This document shows, one piece after another, positions 1 to 8,645 of a stretch of 36,655 nt of DNA. A program made the translations under genes and the position numbers. Origin of the DNA: Hyphomicrobiales bacterium. GTDB taxonomy: Bacteria > Pseudomonadota > Alphaproteobacteria > Rhizobiales > Devosiaceae. Positions within the stretch are counted from its first letter, which is position 1; every line of letters starts with the position of its first letter. The notes beneath the pieces were generated by a model, which saw only the letters and a program-made list of their open reading frames with translations, had not been told where the DNA came from and searched no databases. The stretch covers positions 59,310 to 95,964 of the forward strand of contig UCAU01000069.1 of assembly GCA_900470445.1 (NCBI GenBank), given 5' to 3'.

Positions 1-35
1 TGCGCCGGAATGACACCGCATTCTTGAACGCGCCC
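1..35. repeat. Partial copy of the palindromic GTCATTCC repeat, cut by the window edge
   Basis: Bases 7-35 are the reverse complement of 19238-19266 with a single mismatch. The match covers both the repeat tip (GGAATGACACCGCA) and about 15 bases of flank (TTGAACGCGCCC). The rest of the element lies before the window. It is therefore a copy of the same family as at 19238-19342, in the opposite orientation. Confidence 0.7.
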
Positions 36-90
36 AGAGCAAACACCGCACCAAACTGCACATAATTTAGCCACAAACCAAATCTGCTGC

Positions 91-136
91 GTAAACATAC
101 GAAAGCGTTTGACGCGCAATTGCGTTTGTATATGTT
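91..136. promoter_or_regulatory. Possible operator/promoter region of the creatininase-ABC operon
   Basis: The short gap before the first gene holds a direct repeat GCGTTTG at 105-111 and 123-129, 18 bases apart, flanked by AACATAC (94-100) and GTATATGTT (128-136), which form an imperfect inverted repeat. The AT-rich stretch around 121-145 could hold the promoter. No regulator is encoded beside it within the window, so the binding protein is unknown. Confidence 0.3.
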
Positions 137-201
137 TTCTTTTGTCGCTTTCGCCACGCTTAGCGACACAACCTCTCGTAAGAACACATCCAGGCTAGTG
201 A

Positions 202-1017
202 ATGACCTTGCCCTCGCATTGGTGGTGGGACCTGACCACGCGCGACTTTGCCCAGCACGACATGTCCAATGTCGTCGCCATCCAGCCCATCGCCGCCGTC
301 GAGCAGCATGGCCCGCATCTGCCCGTCCGGGTCGATGCGGCGATCAATGCGGGTATCGTTGCGCGGGCCGTCGAATTGATGCCGCCCGACCTGCCGGCGC
401 TGGTACTGCCCATGCTGCCAATCGGCAAATCCAATGAGCATCACGCCTATCCCGGCACGCTGAGCCTGTCCTACGAGACGCTGGCGCGGACCTGGTACGA
501 GATCGGGGAATCCGTGCATCGCGCCGGCGTCCGCAAGATCATTTTCTTCAATTCCCACGGCGGGCAACCGCAGGTGATGGAAATCGTCTGCCGCGAATTG
601 CGGGTGAAGCTGGGCATGTTCGCGGTGGCGACCTCCTGGTTCAACATCACCGAACAGGCGGACCTCTTTTCCGACCGCGAGCGGCTGCATGGCATTCACG
701 GCGGCGAGGTCGAAACGTCAGTCATGCTGCATCTGCATCCCGAGCTCGTGGCAATGCAGCACGCCGAGGATTTCGTGCCGCTCTCCATGCAGATGGAACA
801 GGAATTCACCTATCTGCGGCCCGATGGCGCGGTGGGTTTCGGCTGGCAATCCCAGGACCTGCACCCATCCGGGGTCAGCGGCAATGCGGCCATTTCCGAT
901 GCCGAGCACGGCGCCATCGTGGTGGAGCGAGCGGCCCAGGCGCTGGTGCAGGTGGCCGGCGAAGTCCTCGCCTTCCCCCTCGCGCGGCTGACGCCAGACA
1001 CCGCCTTTAGCGGCTAG
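202..1017 (+). CDS. Creatininase-family amidohydrolase
   Basis: This 271-residue protein belongs to the creatininase (creatinine amidohydrolase) family of metal-dependent hydrolases that open cyclic or linear amides in the cytoplasm. The metal ligands are visible as E34, H36 and D45 in VEQHGPHLPV...VD, H119 in NSHGGQ, and E169 in HGGEVETS. The first three fall at the numbering known from Pseudomonas creatininase. The ATG at 202 is chosen because the W-D-L-T segment that starts the family fold follows directly; its ribosome site is weak. It leads an operon with a complete ABC importer, so it probably processes the imported compound. True creatinine activity is not established: the family also includes formamide hydrolases and MftE-type peptidases. 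Confidence 0.85.
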   Translation: MTLPSHWWWDLTTRDFAQHDMSNVVAIQPIAAVEQHGPHLPVRVDAAINAGIVARAVELMPPDLPALVLPMLPIGKSNEHHAYPGTLSLSYETLARTWYEIGESVHRAGVRKIIFFNSHGGQPQVMEIVCRELRVKLGMFAVATSWFNITEQADLFSDRERLHGIHGGEVETSVMLHLHPELVAMQHAEDFVPLSMQMEQEFTYLRPDGAVGFGWQSQDLHPSGVSGNAAISDAEHGAIVVERAAQALVQVAGEVLAFPLARLTPDTAFSG

Positions 1018-1045
1018 ATCCCAAAGCTTTCGGAGACTTGCCTTC

Positions 1046-2068
1046 ATGTCCAAGCCGTTCCTCGTGCTCGACAATCTCATGGCGACCTATAACGGCACGG
1101 TCGCGGCCAAGGACATTACGCTCGAGATCGCGCAGGGCGAACTGGTGGCGCTGCTCGGACCCTCCGGCTGCGGCAAGAGCACGACCCTGCGCATGATTGC
1201 CGGCTTTGTCCCGCCGACCAGCGGACGCGTCTTCATCGGCGATGTGGACGCCACCAACCTGCCTGCGCATCGGCGCAATATCGGCATGGTGTTCCAGTCC
1301 TACGCCCTCTTCCCCCATCTCAATGTGCTCGAAAACGTCGCCTTCGGCCTGCGCATGCGCAGCGTGTCGCGCCCCCTGCGACAGGAAAAAGCAGCGGCGG
1401 CCTTGGCCCTCGTCGGCCTCGAAAAGCTCGCCGACCGCTATCCCAGCCAGCTTTCGGGCGGCCAGCAACAGCGCGTCGCCCTGGCGCGGGCGCTGGTGAT
1501 CGAGCCATCGGTGCTGCTGCTCGATGAACCCCTCTCCAATCTCGACGCCCATCTCCGTGCCGAAATGCGCCTCGAAATTCGCGCGCTGCAACAGCGGCTC
1601 TCCATCACCACGGTCTTTGTCACCCATGACCAATCCGAAGCCCTCGCCATGGCCGACCGCGTCGTGGTGATGAATGCCGGCAGCATTGTCGAAGTGGGCA
1701 CGCCGCGCGAAGTCTGCGATGCGCCCCGCCATGAATTCACCGCCGCGTTTCTGGGCGAGCGCGCCGTGGTCAGCGGCCAGGTCATGCACGGGATTTTCCA
1801 TGGCCAGGGCCTGCTCTGCTCAGGCGCCCCCGATGGCGCCACCAAAGCCGTGCTCCGCGCCTCCCGGCTGCGGTTCGAGGAAAGCGCCGGCCCGGCCCTG
1901 GCCGATGGCCGCGTCTCGGCATCGGCCTTTCTGGGCGACGCCATCGAGACCGATGTGGACACCCCAGCCGGACGCATCCGCGTCATCACCCCTTCCGACA
2001 CGCCAGTGCCGCCCGTTGGCAGCCAATGCCGGATTCATGCGCTGCCGGGCAGCGTAACCTTCATCTGA
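1046..2068 (+). CDS. ABC transporter ATPase, PotA/FbpC type
   Basis: This 340-residue protein is the cytoplasmic ATPase of a polyamine/iron-type importer. Walker A is GPSGCGKST (residues 38-46), the signature LSGGQQQR starts near residue 136, and Walker B LLLDEP lies near 157-162. After it come the D-loop (SNLD) and switch histidine (VTHD). The C-terminal 100 residues form the TOBE-type regulatory domain usual in PotA, FbpC and MalK relatives. It follows the creatininase by 28 bases and precedes the binding protein by 15, so all are likely co-transcribed. The transported compound cannot be told from the ATPase. Confidence 0.92.
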   Translation: MSKPFLVLDNLMATYNGTVAAKDITLEIAQGELVALLGPSGCGKSTTLRMIAGFVPPTSGRVFIGDVDATNLPAHRRNIGMVFQSYALFPHLNVLENVAFGLRMRSVSRPLRQEKAAAALALVGLEKLADRYPSQLSGGQQQRVALARALVIEPSVLLLDEPLSNLDAHLRAEMRLEIRALQQRLSITTVFVTHDQSEALAMADRVVVMNAGSIVEVGTPREVCDAPRHEFTAAFLGERAVVSGQVMHGIFHGQGLLCSGAPDGATKAVLRASRLRFEESAGPALADGRVSASAFLGDAIETDVDTPAGRIRVITPSDTPVPPVGSQCRIHALPGSVTFI

Positions 2069-2083
2069 GCCAAGGAGACCATT

Positions 2084-3127
2084 ATGAGCATGAACCGCCG
2101 TACATTCGGCAAGCTGGTGCTGGGCGCCGGCGTGCTGGCGCCCTTTCATTTCGTCAGGCCCGTCATGGCCCAGCCTGCCCCCGGCGACGAGCTCGTCGTG
2201 GGTATCTGGGGCGGCGTGCAGGAGCGCATCGTGCGCGAATATGTCGAAAAGCCGCTGGTGGAAAAATATGGCTGCACCGTCAGCTATGTGCTGGGCGGCA
2301 CCGGCGAGCGCCGGGCCCGCGCCTATGCCGAGCGCGGCCGCCCCAGCTTTGACGTGCTCTATCTCAACATTTTCGAAAGCCGCCAGGCCGTAGCCGATGG
2401 CGTGACGCAGGCCCCCACCGACGCGGTGCCGCAATTTGAAAACCTCTATGACATGGCCAAGCTGGGCGGCTATGGCGTGGCGCTCAATCCGGTCACCATT
2501 GCCTATAAGGGCTCCAAGGCTTCCGCCCCCATCACCTCGTGGAAGGATATCTGGAAGGACGAATGGAAGGGCCGCATCGCCTGGCCGACCTATCCCGGCG
2601 CCGAAGGCACGGCCGGCCTGCTGATGACCTCGCTGGCCTGGGGCGGCGACGAGAAAAACCTCGACCTCGCCTTCCAGAAAATCCAGGAACTCAAACCCTT
2701 CGCCGCGCTCCAGACCAGCGCCGACCAGGCCTTCCAGATGTTCGATCAGGACATTGCCGATCTCACCATCGAATTCGGCTCGCTCTCGCGCAAGCAATCG
2801 GACACGGTCAATTCCGACATCGTCATCGCCGACCCCACCGAAGGCCTCTGCCCGGCCATGAACGTGGCCTGCATCACCGAGGGCGCCCGCAATCAGGTGC
2901 TGGCCGAGGAATGGATCAATCTCCATCTCAGCGAAGCCTGCATGCAGGCCTATATGCGCGAGGCCTATTACTCCCCCACCGTCAAGAATGTCGTCATTCC
3001 CGACGACTTCAAGGACAAGCTGCTGACGCCCGAGCAGATCGGCCGCATGCCGGCCTTTGATTGGGAATATGTCGCCCAGCAGCAGACCGCCTGGTCCAGC
3101 CGCTTCAATCGCGAGATCGCCGGCTAA
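2084..3127 (+). CDS. Periplasmic solute-binding protein of the PotD type, Tat-exported
   Basis: This 347-residue extracellular solute-binding protein starts with a twin-arginine signal (MNRRTFGKLVLGAG), with likely cleavage after VMA near residue 29. Tat export suggests folding before export. The body has the two-lobed PotD/PotF-like pattern (LVVGIWGGVQERI, then VLGGTGERRARAYAERG), so the ligand may be a polyamine-like amine, an organic acid, or a metal. A good ribosome site (AAGGAG) precedes the ATG. Its stop codon overlaps the start of the permease (TAATG), as expected in a tight operon. The adjacent creatininase makes an amide or lactam ligand plausible, but this is inference. Confidence 0.88.
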   Translation: MSMNRRTFGKLVLGAGVLAPFHFVRPVMAQPAPGDELVVGIWGGVQERIVREYVEKPLVEKYGCTVSYVLGGTGERRARAYAERGRPSFDVLYLNIFESRQAVADGVTQAPTDAVPQFENLYDMAKLGGYGVALNPVTIAYKGSKASAPITSWKDIWKDEWKGRIAWPTYPGAEGTAGLLMTSLAWGGDEKNLDLAFQKIQELKPFAALQTSADQAFQMFDQDIADLTIEFGSLSRKQSDTVNSDIVIADPTEGLCPAMNVACITEGARNQVLAEEWINLHLSEACMQAYMREAYYSPTVKNVVIPDDFKDKLLTPEQIGRMPAFDWEYVAQQQTAWSSRFNREIAG

Positions 3128-4821
3128 TGCTCGCACGCTGGAAGGGACAGATCCTCGCGACCCCGGTCACATTGTGGCTGCTGCTGGCCTTTGCCGCCCC
3201 CTTGGCGGTGGTGGTGCTGCTCTCGCTGCATGAATATGCCGATCCGTTCGGTCCCCTGTTCCTTCCACCCAGCCTTGCCCAGTTCCAATTGGTGCTGGGC
3301 GATGGCTTCTATGTCGGCGTGCTGGTGGAAACCCTGTTGCTGGGGGCAGGCGTTACCCTGCTCTCGGCCATTCTGGGGTTTCCGCTGGCGCTCTGGCTGG
3401 TCCGGGCGCCCTCCAAATGGCGCGCTCTGGCCTTCATGGTCATCCTCATTCCGCTGCTGACCAATGTCGTCGTGCGCTCGCTCGGCGTCGTGCTGCTACT
3501 GGCCCCCGATGGGCTGATCAATGGCGTGCTGGGGCTGGTCGGCATCGGCCCGTTCAATGGCATGCTCTACAACCACGTCGCGGTCGCCATCGCGCTGGCG
3601 CAGGTGTTCATGCCCTTCATCGTGCTGGCGCTCTACGATGTGCTGCAAGGCACCTCCCCACGCGTCTATGAAGCGGCGACCAGCCTGGGCGCTTCGCCCA
3701 CCATGGCCTTCTGGACCGTGCGGTTCCCCCTGGCCTTTCCCGGTCTGCGGGCCGGCATAATCGTGGTGTTTCTCATGGCCACCACCGCCTACGTCTCGGC
3801 CAAATTGCTGGGCGGCGGCCGCGTTTGGACCACCGGCATGCTGGTGTGGCAGGAAGCCATTTCCAATCTCAATTCCCCCACCGCCTCGGCGCTGGCGCTG
3901 CTGATGACCTTTGCCAGCCTCGCCTTCGCAGCCCTGGTGGGCTGGGGCTTTGCCAAGCTGATGCCCTGGCAATCGCTCAAGCCGCGCAGCCCAACGCTGA
4001 CCCTGCCCGTCTGGGCCATGCGCCTGCTTGATCTTGTCGCGCCCATCCTGTCGCGGCTACTGGTCGCCTGCGCGCTGGGCCTACTGATCCTCCCGCTGAT
4101 CCTGGTCTGCATCCAGAGCGTCAACAATGTGCCCCAGGGCACGTCGGCCGCTTGGAAGGGCTTCACCCTGCGCTGGTACGAGCTGGTCTTCACCCAGGGC
4201 GGCTATACCGAAAGCTTTGTGGTTTCGGTGCAATTGGCCCTCGCGGCGACCGGTTTTGCCCTCGCCATCTCGCTGCCCGCCGCCTTCGCGCTGACCCGCT
4301 TCCGCTTCCCCGGAATTTCGGCGCTGTCCATGTTCTGGACCCTGCCTTTGTCGCTGCCCGGCGTCGCCATCGGCATCGGCATGCTACGCCTGCTCCAGCT
4401 GTTTTACACCGTGCCGACCTTTGTCGGCCTGATGGCCCTGCATGTCGTGCTGGTCATCCCCTTCAGCATCAGCCTCCTCGTCGCCTCGGTGCAACAACTC
4501 GACCGCACCCAGGAAGAAGCCGCTCAAAGCCTGGGCGCCGACGGAATCAGGCGCTTCGTGCTCATCGTCATCCCCGGGCTCATGCCGGGCCTCGTGGCCT
4601 CGGGCATCATGGCCTTCCTGATGAGCTTTGGCGAAGTCACCGTCACCAGCTTCCTCACCAATGCCCGCACCACAACCCTGCCCGTCCGCATCTATGCCGA
4701 GGCAACCTTCGTGCTCGAACCCACGGTCTACGCCGTGTCGGCCAGCATGATGCTGGTAACGCTCCTGGCGCTGGTGGTGATGAACCGCGTCTTCAGCGTC
4801 GATCGGCTGCATGTGCGCTGA
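3127..4821 (+). CDS. Fused double permease of the PotB/PotC or FbpB type
   Basis: This 564-residue inner-membrane protein carries two permease domains in one chain, where most polyamine systems use two separate proteins. Each half has about six membrane segments and an EAA loop that docks with the ATPase: EAATSLGAS near residue 182 and EEAAQSLGADG near residue 464. The ATG at 3127 overlaps the TAA of the upstream binding-protein gene, so translation is coupled; an earlier in-frame ATG at 3061 lies inside that gene and is rejected. Fused permeases are typical of FbpB/AfuB iron transporters and some putrescine-like systems. It ends six bases before a convergent gene, which leaves no room for a separate terminator. 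Confidence 0.9.
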   Translation: MLARWKGQILATPVTLWLLLAFAAPLAVVVLLSLHEYADPFGPLFLPPSLAQFQLVLGDGFYVGVLVETLLLGAGVTLLSAILGFPLALWLVRAPSKWRALAFMVILIPLLTNVVVRSLGVVLLLAPDGLINGVLGLVGIGPFNGMLYNHVAVAIALAQVFMPFIVLALYDVLQGTSPRVYEAATSLGASPTMAFWTVRFPLAFPGLRAGIIVVFLMATTAYVSAKLLGGGRVWTTGMLVWQEAISNLNSPTASALALLMTFASLAFAALVGWGFAKLMPWQSLKPRSPTLTLPVWAMRLLDLVAPILSRLLVACALGLLILPLILVCIQSVNNVPQGTSAAWKGFTLRWYELVFTQGGYTESFVVSVQLALAATGFALAISLPAAFALTRFRFPGISALSMFWTLPLSLPGVAIGIGMLRLLQLFYTVPTFVGLMALHVVLVIPFSISLLVASVQQLDRTQEEAAQSLGADGIRRFVLIVIPGLMPGLVASGIMAFLMSFGEVTVTSFLTNARTTTLPVRIYAEATFVLEPTVYAVSASMMLVTLLALVVMNRVFSVDRLHVR

Positions 4822-4827
4822 CGCGCG

Positions 4828-5586
4828 CTATTCGTAATAGATGCCGATACGGCGCTCCCCGATCAGCTCGACGCGGACCGGCGTCTGGTAGATGGCAGTG
4901 AGCACATCGCTGGTGATGATGGTTTCCGGCGGGCCTTCATGAGCGATCCTGCCGTCCTTCATACAGACGATGTGGTCTGAATAGACCGAGGCGAAATTGA
5001 TATCGTGCAGCACCACCACGATGGTCTTCTTCAACTCGCGAGCGGCGCGGCGCAGCTGCTGCATCATGCTCACGGCATGCTTCAAATCGAGATTGTTGAG
5101 CGGCTCATCGAGCAACACATAATCGGTGTCCTGACAGAGCACCATGGCAACGAAGGCGCGCTGGCGCTGGCCGCCGGACAGCTCGTCGAGAAAGCGGTCG
5201 GAAAGTTCGGTGAGATTGAGATAGCCAATGGCCGCGTCGATATGGGTCCTGTCCTCATGCGTCGGCCGGCCCTTGGTATAGGGATAGCGGCCGAAACTCA
5301 CCAGGTCGCGCACAGTGAGGCGCGCGGTCATGTGATTGTCCTGCCTCAGGATCGAGAGCCGGCGCGCCAGCACGTCGCTCGCAGTGGTGGTGACATCAAG
5401 GCCATCCACCGTCACGGTACCCCGATCCATGCTCATCAGGCGGCTGATCATCGACAGCAGGGTCGATTTGCCTGCCCCGTTCGGCCCGATGATCGAGGTG
5501 ATGCCGCTCCTGGGCAAGGTGAGCGAGACGCCATCGACGACGCTGGTGCTGCCATATTTTTTGGTGACCTCATCGGCGACGATCAT
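4828..5586 (-). CDS. Siderophore ABC transporter ATPase (CeuD/VctC/YclP type)
   Basis: This 252-residue protein powers ferric-siderophore import across the inner membrane. Walker A is GPNGAGKST (34-42), the signature LSGGQRQR starts at residue 136, and Walker B YVLLDEP follows near residue 157. The compact size without a TOBE domain and the DELSGGQRQRAFVAMVL stretch are typical of the FepC group. Its start codon overlaps the stop of the upstream permease (ATGA), so the operon order is binding protein, permease, permease, ATPase. It is the last gene and converges with the polyamine-type permease gene. Confidence 0.92.
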   Translation of the reverse strand: MIVADEVTKKYGSTSVVDGVSLTLPRSGITSIIGPNGAGKSTLLSMISRLMSMDRGTVTVDGLDVTTTASDVLARRLSILRQDNHMTARLTVRDLVSFGRYPYTKGRPTHEDRTHIDAAIGYLNLTELSDRFLDELSGGQRQRAFVAMVLCQDTDYVLLDEPLNNLDLKHAVSMMQQLRRAARELKKTIVVVLHDINFASVYSDHIVCMKDGRIAHEGPPETIITSDVLTAIYQTPVRVELIGERRIGIYYE

Positions 5587-6590
5587 CGTGCGGCCCTTCG
5601 CAGAACGAGAATGATAAAAACGATGCCTCCCAGGAACTCGATGATGATCGAGAGTGCGGTATCGAAGGCGAAGATGCGCTCCAGGATGGTCTGGCCACCG
5701 ACAAGGCAGGTGATAGCCAGCAGCGCCGCCGCCGGCAGCACATAGCGGTGGCGGCTATTGCCGACCAAGGAATGAGCCAATGTCGCGACCAGCAAGCCGA
5801 AAAAGGTGATCGGCCCCACCAGTGCCGTCGATACGGCCACCAGCACGGAAACCAGCATCAGGATGATGACCACCGTGCGCCGGTAATCGATCCCTAGGTT
5901 GATGGCATGGGACCGGCCCAGCGCCAGCACATCGAAAGTGTGTGCCAGCCGCATTGCGACCAGGCTCACCAGCACCACTATGCCGCTGGCAACGAACAAC
6001 AGCGTCGTATCGACAGTCGCAAAGCTCGCAAAGAAGGAATCCTGCAGCACCTGGAAGGCGTTCGGATCGAGCATCCGTTGCATGAACTGGCTGAGGCTAC
6101 GGAACAGGATGCCGAAGACAATGCCGACCAGCACCAACAAGGTCAGGTTGCGCTCCTCCCCCAGAAACAGCCAGCGGAACAGCAGGCCGGAGAACACCAC
6201 CATGGCGACGATCTCGATGCCGAACTGCAATTGCGGGTCAATACTGGTCAGCGCACCGACCCCCAGAAAGAACACCGTCGCCGTGGTCAGCAAGACATAG
6301 AGCGCATCAAACCCCATGATTGAGGGGGTGAGGATGCGATTGTTGGTGACGGTCTGGAACAGCACCGTCGATATCGCCACCGAATAGGCGACAAGACACA
6401 GCGCCAGCAGCTTCCGCCCGCGGAAGGGGATGACAAAGCTCCAGCTGCCCTTGGCGCCGAGCACCATGAAGCAAACAATCGAGATCAGGGTCAGCGCGCC
6501 AAGGACCAGCAGCACGAAGGCCGGACGGGACAGCCCGCCGATACGGCGCAGCCCAGGCGCGGGAACGAGAGTGGTGGCGGCTTCAGGCAT
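5583..6590 (-). CDS. FecCD-family siderophore permease, second subunit (CeuC/VctG type)
   Basis: This 335-residue inner-membrane protein belongs to the BtuC/FecCD permease family, with about nine or ten hydrophobic segments. Conserved pieces include the late loop (STALVGPITFFGLLVATLAHSLVGNSRHR) that contacts the ATPase. It overlaps the upstream permease by eight bases and the downstream ATPase by four, so translation of all three is coupled. In this transporter class two different permeases form a heterodimer, which fits the two adjacent genes. The ATG at 6590 has no competing start nearby. Confidence 0.9.
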   Translation of the reverse strand: MPEAATTLVPAPGLRRIGGLSRPAFVLLVLGALTLISIVCFMVLGAKGSWSFVIPFRGRKLLALCLVAYSVAISTVLFQTVTNNRILTPSIMGFDALYVLLTTATVFFLGVGALTSIDPQLQFGIEIVAMVVFSGLLFRWLFLGEERNLTLLVLVGIVFGILFRSLSQFMQRMLDPNAFQVLQDSFFASFATVDTTLLFVASGIVVLVSLVAMRLAHTFDVLALGRSHAINLGIDYRRTVVIILMLVSVLVAVSTALVGPITFFGLLVATLAHSLVGNSRHRYVLPAAALLAITCLVGGQTILERIFAFDTALSIIIEFLGGIVFIILVLRRAAR

Positions 6591-7542
6591 GGCGACGTGT
6601 CCTTAACAGCAGATAGAGGAACACCGCGCTGCCGATGACGCCGACCACGACGCTGATCGGGATTTCATAGGGGAACCGTATGATGCGGCCAAGGATGTCA
6701 CAGGCCAGCACGAAGCCCGCCCCCATCACCACGACCCAGGGCACCGTTCGGCGCATATTGTCGCCGACCATCAGGCTCACGAGATTGGGAATGATCAGCC
6801 CCAGAAAGGGGATCGAGCCGGCGGTGACCAGCACGGTGGCGCTGACCAGCGAGACGATCACCAGCCCCAGTACCATGACCCGCTGGTAGTTAAGGCCAAG
6901 ATTGGTGGTGAAGTCCCGCCCCATGCCGGCGACGGTAAAGCGATCGGCCGCGATATAGGCGAGGATGGCGCAGCCAAACCCGATCCACAGCAGCTCATAA
7001 CGTCCGCGCAGAATGCCTGAGAAATCACCCATGTTCCAGGCGAGCAAAGACGGCAGCAGCTCAAAGCGGTACGCGATGAAGCTGGCCACGGCGCCAACGA
7101 TGCCGCCCAGCATGATGCCAACCAGCGGCACCAGCATCACGTCACGCAACGGCACAGCGCGCAGGATGCGCAGGAACAGCGCCGTGCCGGCAAGCGCAAA
7201 TCCTGCGGCGATCAGCATTTTGCCCATCAATGGCCAGCCCGGCACGACAAGGGTGGCCACCAGAAAACCCAGGCTCGCCGACTCGGTCGTGCCGGCAGTC
7301 GAGGGTTCGACAAACCGGTTGCGCACGATCATCTGCATGACCAGACCCGCCACCGCCATGGCACTGCCCGACAGGATAATCGCGAGCGTGCGAGGAATGC
7401 GGCTGATCAGCAGCACCTGCATCGGCCGATCCTGCGGGCTTGCCGACAGCAAGCCCGGCAGCGAGATGTTACTCACGCCGATGAAAAGACTCACGATAGC
7501 GAGCGCGATCGTCACCGCGATGGCGAGGCTGAGCATGCGCAT
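6583..7542 (-). CDS. FecCD-family siderophore permease, first subunit (CeuB/VctD type)
   Basis: This 319-residue inner-membrane permease is the partner of the next gene in a siderophore importer. It carries the family patterns SRIPRTLAIILSGSAMAVAGLVMQ near the N-terminus and IPFLGLIIPNLVSLMVGDN in the ATPase-contact loop. I place the start at the ATG at 7542, preceded by GGAAGG; an in-frame GTG at 7566 and ATGs at 7557 and 7536 are alternatives. Between it and the binding-protein gene is a GC-rich hairpin that may lower permease expression relative to the binding protein. Confidence 0.88.
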   Translation of the reverse strand: MRMLSLAIAVTIALAIVSLFIGVSNISLPGLLSASPQDRPMQVLLISRIPRTLAIILSGSAMAVAGLVMQMIVRNRFVEPSTAGTTESASLGFLVATLVVPGWPLMGKMLIAAGFALAGTALFLRILRAVPLRDVMLVPLVGIMLGGIVGAVASFIAYRFELLPSLLAWNMGDFSGILRGRYELLWIGFGCAILAYIAADRFTVAGMGRDFTTNLGLNYQRVMVLGLVIVSLVSATVLVTAGSIPFLGLIIPNLVSLMVGDNMRRTVPWVVVMGAGFVLACDILGRIIRFPYEIPISVVVGVIGSAVFLYLLLRTRRHA

Positions 7543-7566
7543 TGGCCGGCCTTCCATATTGTGCAC

Positions 7567-7595
7567 GCCCGGCCCGCTGTTATGCGTGGCCGGGC
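7567..7595 (-). terminator. Intercistronic hairpin between binding-protein and permease genes
   Basis: Perfect 8-bp arms GCCCGGCC (7567-7574) and GGCCGGGC (7588-7595) enclose a 13-base loop directly after the binding-protein stop codon. There is no T-run. Such hairpins commonly stabilise the upstream message or cause partial termination, which would give more binding protein than permease. Confidence 0.5.
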
Positions 7596-7607
7596 GGAAC
7601 AGGGGAA

Positions 7608-8516
7608 TTAGCCGTTGAGGCCGGCGAGCACTTGATCCAGCATCAGCATCACGCCGGTATAGCCGTGCATGGTGATATAGGCCGCCTGGGGGTCGAGATA
7701 TACGATATGGCCCGCCTGCGCGGCCTTGGTCTGGTTGATCAATTCGTTGTCGAGTAGAGCTGCCGCGGCACCGCTCGATTCCCCGGTACCGGCATCACGG
7801 TCGACCACGAACAGCCAATCGGGATTGGTCTCGAGCACGAATTCAAACGACACGCCGTCGCCACCATGATCGCCATCCTCGACATCGGGCATCGCCGAAG
7901 GAATGCCGAGCTGATTGTGAATCCAGGCGACGCGGCTATCGGGTCCATAGACGCCCAGATTGCCGGCATTGGTCACCAGCACCAGCGCATTGCCCTTGCC
8001 TTCAGCGGCAGCCTTCACCTCGGCAACCTTGGCATCGAGCGCTTCATTAAGCTCCGCGGCCTTGTCCTGCAGCCCGAAGATTTCACCAAGCTTGGTGAGG
8101 TTGCCCTTGATGCCGCCGATAATGTCGGCATTGTCCGCCAGCGACATGTCGATCGTGGGCAGGATGTCTTTTGCCGTGCCATAGGCCTCGGCCGAACGGG
8201 CCGCGACGAAATACACGTCCGCGTCGGCGGCAGCGATCCCTTCGAAATCAGGCTCGAACAGCGAACCGATCCGCAGCGCATCGGCAGGGACAGCCTCCTG
8301 CAGGTAACGCGGAGCGTTCGAAGCGGGCACGCCGGCAGCAACCACGCCCAAGGCGTGCAGATTATCGAAGGTCGCCCAATCCTGCACCAATACCTTGGTG
8401 GGAACACCCGCTAGGCGGGTTTCGCCCTGGGCGTGCGCAACCACAATGTCCTGGCCAACGGCCGCCGATGTCGCGAGCACGGTGGCGGCGAGGGCGGCGA
8501 GCAAAACTGATTTCAT
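7608..8516 (-). CDS. Periplasmic ferric-siderophore binding protein (CeuE/VctP/YclQ type)
   Basis: This 302-residue protein has a Sec signal peptide (MKSVLLAALAATVLATSAAVGQ, cut near residue 21) and no lipobox cysteine, so it is free in the periplasm. The sequence PTKVLVQDWATFDNLHALG, followed by a helix-rich body, is the class III binding fold used for siderophores, haem and vitamin B12. Its closest recognisable group is the CeuE/FatB/YclQ type that binds catecholate siderophores. It is first in a four-gene import operon. No outer-membrane TonB receptor or siderophore synthesis gene is visible here, so the siderophore may be scavenged. Confidence 0.88.
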   Translation of the reverse strand: MKSVLLAALAATVLATSAAVGQDIVVAHAQGETRLAGVPTKVLVQDWATFDNLHALGVVAAGVPASNAPRYLQEAVPADALRIGSLFEPDFEGIAAADADVYFVAARSAEAYGTAKDILPTIDMSLADNADIIGGIKGNLTKLGEIFGLQDKAAELNEALDAKVAEVKAAAEGKGNALVLVTNAGNLGVYGPDSRVAWIHNQLGIPSAMPDVEDGDHGGDGVSFEFVLETNPDWLFVVDRDAGTGESSGAAAALLDNELINQTKAAQAGHIVYLDPQAAYITMHGYTGVMLMLDQVLAGLNG

Positions 8517-8555
8517 GAGCCGTTCTCCTGTTGAATGAGAAGGCTCTATCTAATA

Positions 8556-8570
8556 TGACAACGCTTATCA
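8556..8570. promoter_or_regulatory. Fur-like box upstream of the siderophore operon
   Basis: TGACAACGCTTATCA lies about 40 bases before the start codon of the siderophore-binding protein. It matches the classic 7-1-7 Fur consensus TGATAATnATTATCA at 11 of 14 positions and is itself nearly palindromic. The surrounding AT-rich stretch stands out in this GC-rich region. Iron repression through Fur or another alphaproteobacterial iron regulator is the natural reading. Confidence 0.55.
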
Positions 8571-8610
8571 ATTTTAAAACCCGCGACATTTGGGCTCAAG
8601 CGCGGATGGT

Positions 8611-8638
8611 CCAGCGGCGGGCATCCACCCGCCGTTGG
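8611..8638 (-). terminator. Strong hairpin downstream of the family-5 binding-protein gene
   Basis: An 11-bp stem (CCAGCGGCGGG at 8611-8621 with CCCGCCGTTGG at 8628-8638, one G-U pair) with a six-base loop lies just after the stop codon at 8646. There is no T-run, so it may act with Rho or as a message-stabilising structure. It separates this operon from the siderophore promoter. Confidence 0.5.
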
Positions 8639-8645
8639 AAGTCGT

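Noticed and set aside
1820..3136. A 438-codon minus-strand frame over the binding-protein gene
   Set aside because: It mirrors the PotA and PotD-type genes, shows no domain, and has a composition typical of antisense frames.
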